A DNA stretch of 48,522 nucleotides from Acidobacteriota bacterium (GTDB taxonomy: Bacteria; Acidobacteriota; UBA6911): assembly GCA_016934555.1 (NCBI GenBank), contig JAFGSS010000122.1, forward strand, positions 1-48,522. Direction: 5' to 3'. The notes below the pieces were generated by a model, which did no database searches, was not told the origin of the DNA, and worked only from the letters and a program-made list of their open reading frames with translations. Shown here one piece after another: positions 42,998-48,522 of this stretch. The position numbers and the translations under genes were made by a program. Position 1 is the stretch's first letter, and each line of letters starts with the position of its first letter.

Positions 42998-43771
42998 ATG
43001 ACCGAACCGAACGCCATACCTTACTGGGCGCAGTACGCGGCCGCGGCCGCCTTCGGCCTCTCGGCCCTCGCCTGCCGGCCCGGCAGGCTGAAAGCCGCGG
43101 GCCCCTTCTTGCTCCTGGCGGGCCTCCTCCTGCAGAGCTGGTTTCTCCTGGGCCTGGGCCGGTCGAGCGGCATGTTCCTGCCCAACACCATCGTGTCGCT
43201 CGAGGTGTTCCTCCCCTGGGCCCTGGCCGCGCTGGCGCTCGTGCACCGGGCATGCTCGGACCGCAAGGAGGCCGCGCACACCGCCGTCATCCTCATCTTC
43301 GCCGTCGCCCTCCTCACCACGCTCCAGACGCGGGTACTGGCGGCTCAGGGGTCGCTGGTCTATCCGCCGGGGCCGATGCACCCGGCCGGCTGGGTCACGA
43401 CCTTCTTCTTCACCGAGAGCATGGCGTACGCCGCCTTCTTCCTGGCCTGCTGGTTCGCCCTCGGGCACCTCCGCCGGCGCAACCTGCCGCACACTTTTCA
43501 CAACTACCTCATCCTGAGTTTCGTCCTCTTCAGCCTTTCCCAGGTCCTGGGCGCGGTCTGGAGCTACCTGGGGTGGGCCGTCCCCTTCCACCTCTCCTCC
43601 GACCGGCACTACAACTCGGCCGCCTTCTGGCTCTTCCTCGCCCTCTACCTCCATCTCAAGTTCCTCCCCGGGTGGCCCGCCCCGCGGCGCGCCCGCCTGG
43701 TCGCCATCGCCTTCATCCCTGTCCTTTACTTTCGCTACCTTGCCTATTTCCTGGGCAAGTGGACTTCATAG
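42998..43771 (+). CDS. ccsA: CcsA/CcmC-like cytochrome c assembly membrane protein
   Basis: The 257-residue membrane protein has about eight hydrophobic helices and resembles CcsA, the heme-handling half of the system II cytochrome c synthase: LNPTIVSLEVFLPW-like NTIVSLEVFLPWALAALAL, GPMHPAGWVTTFFFTESMAYA, HTFHNYLILSFVLFSLSQVL and GAVWSYLGWAV. The tryptophan-rich WWD motif (normally WGxxWxWD) is degenerate: LGWAVPFHLSSDRHYN stands in its place, with histidines instead. A ResB gene follows. A gene symbol is given for the family; a changed role in heme or quinone chemistry is possible. Confidence 0.75.
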   Translation: MTEPNAIPYWAQYAAAAAFGLSALACRPGRLKAAGPFLLLAGLLLQSWFLLGLGRSSGMFLPNTIVSLEVFLPWALAALALVHRACSDRKEAAHTAVILIFAVALLTTLQTRVLAAQGSLVYPPGPMHPAGWVTTFFFTESMAYAAFFLACWFALGHLRRRNLPHTFHNYLILSFVLFSLSQVLGAVWSYLGWAVPFHLSSDRHYNSAAFWLFLALYLHLKFLPGWPAPRRARLVAIAFIPVLYFRYLAYFLGKWTS

Positions 43772-43781
43772 GAAGACCGCC

Positions 43782-44558
43782 ATGGGAAACAGAATCTGGA
43801 AATTCCTGGCCGGCGTCCACCTGACCCTCTGGCTGCTCTGGGCCTCCATAGCCCTCTTTGTGACCGGCGGCCTTTACGTCAAGTCGGACAAGGCCATCTT
43901 CGATCCCCTCAACCAGATGCTGCTCGAGGACTGGCTGCGGGAGTGGGGGGCCGGCAACCTCGACAAGACCTGGTGGCTGCCGCTGCTGGCCCTCGTCCTC
44001 TTCCTGCTCGGGATCAACACGGCCTGCTGCATCCTCGACCGCCTGGCCTATCACTGGAACCGCCGTCGAAGAACGGGGACGCGCACCTTCCTGGCCAAAA
44101 TCACCCCCACCCTCATCCACGCCTGTTTCGGCATCATCCTCGCGGGCCATTTCGCCTCCATGTGCGTCGGGTTCCGGAGCCGGAGCATGGAATTCGTCAG
44201 CCGCCCGGGGGAAACGGCACACTACACCCTTCCGGGCAACCTGGAGATGGCGGTGGGGGAACCCCGGTGCGAGTTCTTCCAGGGACCGTTCGCCGGGAGC
44301 ATCCGGCAGTGCCGCACCGAAATAGTCTTCGGCTCCGGGGAGCGCCGGCAGGTCGAAATCGCGCGCCCGCTCCACTGGAACGGGTTCCAGATCCACCTGA
44401 GGCAGGCGGGCTCCCCCGGGAAGGCCGCCCCTTACGCCACGCCCGAATGCGAACTCCTGGTCAAGAGCGATCCGGGGCTGGGCCTGATCATGGCCTGCTT
44501 TTTTGTCCTCATTCTGCTGACTCTCTATTATTATGCGGAGGAGAAGGCAACCGATTAG
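43782..44558 (+). CDS. ResB/Ccs1-like cytochrome c biogenesis protein
   Basis: The 258-residue protein has ResB features: WKFLAGVHLTLWLLWASIAL, GINTACCILDRLAYHW, HACFGIILAGHFASMCVGF, a periplasmic domain (about 125-230) with HWNGFQIHLRQAG, and a final helix GLIMACFFVLILLTLYYYAEE. It is shorter than usual ResB (about 400-550 residues). ResB and CcsA together bring heme to apocytochromes outside the membrane. AGGA lies upstream of the ATG at 43782, which overlaps nothing; the gap to ccsA is 10 bp. Confidence 0.82.
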   Translation: MGNRIWKFLAGVHLTLWLLWASIALFVTGGLYVKSDKAIFDPLNQMLLEDWLREWGAGNLDKTWWLPLLALVLFLLGINTACCILDRLAYHWNRRRRTGTRTFLAKITPTLIHACFGIILAGHFASMCVGFRSRSMEFVSRPGETAHYTLPGNLEMAVGEPRCEFFQGPFAGSIRQCRTEIVFGSGERRQVEIARPLHWNGFQIHLRQAGSPGKAAPYATPECELLVKSDPGLGLIMACFFVLILLTLYYYAEEKATD

Positions 44559-44596
44559 GGCTCCCGGCGGCCACCCCACCGGGGAAAGGGGGTACG

Positions 44597-45784
44597 ATGA
44601 CCTGGTTTGCGTCTCTGTCCCGCGCACAGCGCCTCTGGTTCGCACTCACCCTCCTGGCCGCCGTCGCCATCATCGGCGCCGGCTGGGTTCTCGAGCCCGG
44701 GGCCGCCGACCTCCCTGAGGCCGCGTTCACCGTCGACCTGCCGATCCGGGAGATCGCGCCCGAACTGGGGGTGACGGGTATGGCGCTGGCCCGGGAACTG
44801 GGGCTCCCGGTCGATGCGCCCAAGGGGAAGAGCCTCAAAAGCCTCGGAATCGGGCAGGAAGAACTGGACGAGGTAGTCGATCACCTCGCCGGCCACCGCC
44901 CTTCCCGGCTGCGCTATTTCGTTTACGTCGCCCTGGTGCTCTGGGGCATCGTGTTCCTCTGGCGCCTCGGGCGCCCGGACGGGTCCCCGGTCGAACGGAG
45001 GGGGGGATGGTATCCGCGCCTCCCCTACATCCTGACCCTCGTGGCGGCCGGGATCGCGAGCGGTTTCGCCCTGGGCAAATCGCCGAACCCGATGGAGGGG
45101 TTCGTCAAGCTCCCGAAGGCCATGGCCGGGCTCTACCCCTCGGTGGCCGTGGAAGCGGCCGGTCTCCTCTTCTTTCTCGTCCTGGCCGTCGTGGGGAACA
45201 AGCTGGTCTGCGGCTGGGCCTGTCCCTTCGGCGCCCTGCAGGAACTGGTCTACAGCCTCCCCCTGTTGCGGCGGCTCAAAAGGAAAAAAGTCCCGTTCGT
45301 CTGGTCCAACAGTGTCCGCGCCCTCTTTTTCGTCCTGGCCCTCCTCCTCCTCTTCGGCGTCATCGGGCGCTCGAAGGGTTTCGTGCTCTACCACTCCCTG
45401 AACCCTTTCAACCTCTTCAACCTCGATTTCTCGCCCGTGTCGGTGACGGTGACGATCCTGCTCGCCCTGGGGCTCTCGCTCTTCCTCTACCGCCCCTTCT
45501 GCCAGTTCCTCTGCCCTTTCGGCCTTGTCTCCTGGCTGGCGGAACGCTTCAGCCTCGCCCGCGTCCGGATCGATCGGGACAGGTGCGACAAATGCGGCGC
45601 CTGCGTCGCCGCGTGCCCCCTCGAGGCGGCCGCGGGCCGCGTCGAAGGGAAACCCTTCCCCGCCGACTGCTACAGCTGCGCCCGGTGCCTCAAGGCCTGC
45701 CCGCGCGACGCCATAGTCTGGGGCTGGCCCCGGAGAGCGGAAACCGGTCGCGAAGACGCGGCCTTGAATGCCGGGAAACCGTGA
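44597..45784 (+). CDS. NapH/CcoG-like membrane 4Fe-4S protein
   Basis: The 395-residue protein has several transmembrane helices, two cytoplasmic CxxxCP motifs (CGWACPFGALQEL and CQFLCPFGLVSWL) and two C-terminal ferredoxin motifs (CDKCGACVAACP and CYSCARCLKACP). The N-terminal soluble part (about 45-110) has IREIAPELGVTGMALARELG, a helical element also seen in related membrane ferredoxins. Proteins of this group pass electrons between quinol and periplasmic or cytoplasmic partners. GGGGG stands 5 bases before the ATG at 44597. It follows resB by 38 bp, so the three genes look like one redox operon. Its electron partner is not encoded nearby. Confidence 0.88.
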   Translation: MTWFASLSRAQRLWFALTLLAAVAIIGAGWVLEPGAADLPEAAFTVDLPIREIAPELGVTGMALARELGLPVDAPKGKSLKSLGIGQEELDEVVDHLAGHRPSRLRYFVYVALVLWGIVFLWRLGRPDGSPVERRGGWYPRLPYILTLVAAGIASGFALGKSPNPMEGFVKLPKAMAGLYPSVAVEAAGLLFFLVLAVVGNKLVCGWACPFGALQELVYSLPLLRRLKRKKVPFVWSNSVRALFFVLALLLLFGVIGRSKGFVLYHSLNPFNLFNLDFSPVSVTVTILLALGLSLFLYRPFCQFLCPFGLVSWLAERFSLARVRIDRDRCDKCGACVAACPLEAAAGRVEGKPFPADCYSCARCLKACPRDAIVWGWPRRAETGREDAALNAGKP

Positions 45785-45847
45785 CATATAAATGAAGACA
45801 GCATTGGGATCTGGGTTCGGTTTTCAAACCTGGGGGGAGGGTTGTCC

Positions 45848-46909
45848 ATGCGTAATATCCGGAGTTTTCGTTTATCGGTCCTCTGCCTGTTCCTTCTTCT
45901 TGCCGCGACCGCGGCCCAGGCGGATCAGGTGGTGCTCAAAAACGGCGACCGCCTCACCGGCGCCGTCATCAAGAAGCAGGACGCCGGTCTCACCATCAAG
46001 ACGGAACAGATGGGCGCCGTCACGGTCCCCTGGGACCAGGTGGAGTCGGTCACGGCCGATGCCCCGGTCTACGTCGTCCCCGCCGCGGGCCCGACCCTTC
46101 ACGGCACCTTGACCCTCAAGGGGGACAAGGCCGAGGTGAAGACGGCCGACGCCGTGCGGGAACTGGCTTCGGGAGACATCAGCGCCATCCGCGACGAGGC
46201 CGAAGAGGCGGCGTATCAGCGGCTCCTCAATCCCGGGTGGCTCGAGCTGTGGACCGGGACCGGGACCGTCGGGTTCGCCGGCACGTCGGGCAACGCCAAA
46301 ACGCTGACCTTCACCACCGGGATCAACGCCGACCGGAGGACGCGCAGTGACAAGACCTCCATCTACTTCAGCCTCATCAAGGCCTCCGCCCGCATCGACG
46401 ACGTCAGCGAGGACACCGCCGAGGCCGTCCGCGGGGGCCTCAGCTACGGACGCGACATCACCCCGCGCCTCTTCTTCAGCGCCTTCAACGACTACGAATA
46501 CGACCGCTTCCAGGACCTCGACCTGCGCTTCGTCCTCGGCGGCGGCCTCGGCTACCACGCCATTGCCAACGACCGGGTCCGGCTCGACCTCCTGGGGGGC
46601 GGCGCCTACAACCGTTCGAGCTTCAGCACCCCCCTCATCCGGGAATCGGGCGAAATCTACTGGGGGGACGAGCTTTCGATCAAGCTCAACTCCGCCGCGA
46701 GCCTGGTCCAGAGCTACCGGATGTTCAACGACATGACCAACTCGGGGATGTACCGCGTCAACTTCGACCTCGGGCTCAACACCAAGCTGCTGAAATGGCT
46801 GACCTGGAACGTGTCGATCAGCGACCGCTACCTGAGCGACCCGGCCCCCGGCAGGCAGAAGAACGATTTCATGTACACCACCGGCCTGGGGATCACCTTC
46901 GCCAACTGA
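45848..46909 (+). CDS. DUF481-like outer-membrane barrel protein with Sm-like N-terminal domain
   Basis: The 353-residue protein has a signal peptide (1-25), a short beta domain ([20 protein letters not shown] and [14 protein letters not shown]), a second similar copy ([20 protein letters not shown]), and a C-terminal DUF481-type barrel ([48 protein letters not shown]) ending in an F. DUF481 proteins (YdiY-like) are outer-membrane barrels of unknown role. GGGGGGAGGG precedes the ATG at 45848. It lies 63 bp after the NapH-like gene. The N-terminal beta modules are a common acidobacterial addition. Confidence 0.85.
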   Translation: MRNIRSFRLSVLCLFLLLAATAAQADQVVLKNGDRLTGAVIKKQDAGLTIKTEQMGAVTVPWDQVESVTADAPVYVVPAAGPTLHGTLTLKGDKAEVKTADAVRELASGDISAIRDEAEEAAYQRLLNPGWLELWTGTGTVGFAGTSGNAKTLTFTTGINADRRTRSDKTSIYFSLIKASARIDDVSEDTAEAVRGGLSYGRDITPRLFFSAFNDYEYDRFQDLDLRFVLGGGLGYHAIANDRVRLDLLGGGAYNRSSFSTPLIRESGEIYWGDELSIKLNSAASLVQSYRMFNDMTNSGMYRVNFDLGLNTKLLKWLTWNVSISDRYLSDPAPGRQKNDFMYTTGLGITFAN

Positions 46910-46955
46910 CCCTCCTGCCGTCAATCATAGCGCTCCCCGGCATTTGGGAGGACGG

Positions 46956-47117
46956 GAGTCGGTGGGGGACGACTTCATCCAGAAGCAGTCGCAGGGGTAC
47001 GTCAACCCCGACTCCTTCACCCACGGCTCGTCTCAGCAGCGGGCCTCCTGGTTCCACCGCGGCTACGATACGGGGGACGTCAACGCCTGCAACACGATGG
47101 ACTCGCTCCGCCGCTAG
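46956..47117 (+). pseudogene. 3' remnant of a YpfJ-type zinc metallopeptidase gene
   Basis: Read in frame from about 46956 the DNA codes [48 protein letters not shown] and then a TAG at 47115. This closely resembles the C-terminus of YpfJ neutral zinc metallopeptidases (VGDDxxQxxxQGxVxPDSFTHGxSxQRxxWFxxG). The whole N-terminal and catalytic part (HExxH) is missing and no start codon with a ribosome-binding site lies upstream, so this is a decayed fragment about 53 codons long. It sits between DUF481 and the M48 gene and marks a past deletion or recombination. Confidence 0.65.
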
Positions 47118-47124
47118 CAGCCCG

Positions 47125-48522
47125 TCAGCGTCTCCCGGGATCGACCAGCTTCACCCAGGTATTCGCCGCGAGCGCCTGGTCCGGTTTCAGCCGGTTGAGC
47201 CGGGCGAGGTCCTCGAGCTTGATCCGGTCCTGGGCGGAGGAACCGGCCAGCCGCCGAAGGGTATCCCCCCTGCGCGCCCGCACCAGCTTCATCCGGTCCG
47301 GCTGCACCCTCAGCAGCCGGGAGTCGGTCAGTTCGCGGAAACTCCGCAGCGACGTGTCCATCTGCCGGCGGTAGCCGGAAAACGCCGACTCCGGCGCCAG
47401 CCCGGCGAGCTGGTAGACATTCCCCCCGTGGCTGATGAAGGCGGCCGTGACCCCCAGGATGCCGCTGTCGCTCTGCACGCGGTAGATCCCCGCGAAGGCG
47501 GGCTTGCCGTTGATCCGCTCTTCCCTGCCGCTGACCAGCTGGTGTCCCTGCTGGTTCCCCATCGTGCGGCCGATCTCCACCGGGGACTGCCCGGCCTGGG
47601 GGGGGACCATGGAAAGCTGGACCACCGCGCCCCCCTGGGGCTCGGAGATGAAAACCGCGCTCTTGGTGTTCTCCACCTGCCACCCAGGGGGGAGGTCGAA
47701 CTGGAAGCGCAGGTCGGGGTGAATGAACCGGCCGTCCTGCTCGAACCCTTCCCTGGGATTGTCGCCGTAGACCAGCCGGGCCAGCCGGGGCATGAACGCG
47801 TCGGCTTCCACCCTGAAGGTGCGTCCGGGGGCGCTCCGCTTCAGGCGGGCGCCCTCGAGCGCGGTATCCCGGAGGCGGTCGGGGGGGGCGGGGTGGGTCG
47901 AAAGCCAGTTGGGAACGGCCCCCTCCCTCTCCTCGCTCATGTCGTTGAAGACCTCGAAGAACCGGCTCATCTGTTCCGGGTCGTAGCCCGCCCTGGCCAT
48001 GTATTCGAGCCCCAGCCGGTCCGCCTCGCGTTCGTGGTCGCGGCTGTACTTGAGCATCAGGACCTGGAGCCCCATCTGGGCCAGCCCGCTGAGCTGCTGG
48101 AATTGGGACGAGAAAATGGACCCGAGCCCCAGGCCGATATTCATCAGCTGCCCCTGCGACAACTGGGTTACCGAGTGGCGGGCGGTGACGTGGCCGATTT
48201 CGTGCCCGAGGACGGAAGCCATTTCGGCCTCGTTGTTCATGTGCTCCAGAATCCCGCGGGTGAGGTAGACGTATCCTCCGGGGACGGCGAAGGCGTTGAC
48301 CACCGGGGAGTCCACGATGGTGAAATGCCAATCGAGATTCGGGCGGTGGGACAATCGCCCCAGTTCCTTCCCGATCCCGGCGAAGTACGCCTGCAGCGCC
48401 GCATCTTCCACCGTCCCGAACTGCGCCAGCACCTCGGGGTGCGATTCCGCCCCCATGGCGATCTCCTGGCCTTCGGTCAGCATGACGAACTGGCGCTTCC
48501 CCGTCACCGGGTTTTTCACGCA
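47125..48522 (-). CDS. M48-family lipoprotein metallopeptidase with LysM-like C-terminus, 5' end outside the window
   Basis: At least 466 residues. The first codon in the window is TGC, a cysteine followed by VKNPVTGKRQF; family members start CxxNPVTGK right after a lipobox, so this is the lipidated cysteine and the signal peptide lies beyond the edge. The zinc site is HEIGHVTARH with the downstream glutamate in READRLGLEYMARAGYDP. After the protease (to about 250) come a domain with LRFQFDLPPGWQVENTKSA and a C-terminal LysM-like stretch (VRARRGDTLRRLAG, LARLNRLKPDQAL). BepA-like relatives act in outer-membrane quality control. Convergent with DUF481 and the ypfJ remnant. Confidence 0.9.
   Translation of the reverse strand, partial: CVKNPVTGKRQFVMLTEGQEIAMGAESHPEVLAQFGTVEDAALQAYFAGIGKELGRLSHRPNLDWHFTIVDSPVVNAFAVPGGYVYLTRGILEHMNNEAEMASVLGHEIGHVTARHSVTQLSQGQLMNIGLGLGSIFSSQFQQLSGLAQMGLQVLMLKYSRDHEREADRLGLEYMARAGYDPEQMSRFFEVFNDMSEEREGAVPNWLSTHPAPPDRLRDTALEGARLKRSAPGRTFRVEADAFMPRLARLVYGDNPREGFEQDGRFIHPDLRFQFDLPPGWQVENTKSAVFISEPQGGAVVQLSMVPPQAGQSPVEIGRTMGNQQGHQLVSGREERINGKPAFAGIYRVQSDSGILGVTAAFISHGGNVYQLAGLAPESAFSGYRRQMDTSLRSFRELTDSRLLRVQPDRMKLVRARRGDTLRRLAGSSAQDRIKLEDLARLNRLKPDQALAANTWVKLVDPGRR

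Overview
The window is a 48.5 kb piece of a high-GC, Gram-negative chromosome. Outer-membrane and TonB-type proteins, Sec-exported periplasmic enzymes and a lipoprotein protease point to two membranes. The gene mix (TonB with duplicated SLFHYV motifs and a Gly/Ser linker, CE15 esterases, GPH sugar transporter, membrane pyrophosphatase, 2-oxoacid:ferredoxin oxidoreductase, spmAB without other sporulation genes) looks most like an Acidobacteriota-type heterotroph with some anaerobic metabolism. That placement is an inference; there is no rRNA or other phylogenetic marker here. I saw no tRNA, rRNA, CRISPR array, prophage or intact transposase.

Layout. 41-3232 (minus): an exported FmdE/TupA fusion with a CxxCH motif, an exported tetrapyrrole methylase and a sulfite-oxidase-fold molybdoenzyme. 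3351-5778: an AGCS symporter, a small outer-membrane barrel and QueF. 5831-11016 (minus): a probable operon of TonB, ExbD, histidine kinase, response regulator and a membrane/TPR protein. 11263-15033 (minus): membrane pyrophosphatase and spmAB. 15224-17624 (plus): a protein with a histone-H1-like basic tail, followed by a ClpX-like unfoldase without a zinc domain and with a duplicated C-terminal domain. 17626-21686 (minus): YhcC radical SAM protein, a zinc ribbon protein and korDABC. 21896-28606: a SurA-like/DsbA-like fusion, a NarL-type regulator, the mrfAB repair pair and a REC-GGDEF protein. 28776-34156: ROK kinase with PHP phosphatase, an EamA transporter and a convergent PhoB/PhoR pair. 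34208-42796: a carbohydrate-ester region with two CE15 esterases (one carrying a CBM9-like domain), a beta-CASP nuclease, a GPH transporter, an alpha/beta hydrolase and an SGNH hydrolase. 42998-48522: CcsA/ResB/NapH-like membrane redox genes, a DUF481-like barrel, a decayed ypfJ fragment and an M48 lipoprotein protease cut by the window edge.

The genome is tightly packed. Stop-start overlaps (ATGA or TGATG) couple fmdE-tupA to the methylase, the regulator to the TPR protein, spmA to spmB, korA-korB-korC, mrfA to mrfB, and ROK to PHP. Several convergent pairs overlap at their 3' ends. Promoter calls rest on hexamer reading by eye and are tentative.

The best candidates for something undescribed are (1) the 41-3232 locus, where a tungstate/molybdate-binding-protein-like domain, an FmdE domain, a heme c motif and a tetrapyrrole methylase all appear to be exported next to a molybdoenzyme, and (2) the 15224-17624 pair of an H1-tailed helical protein and a remodelled ClpX.
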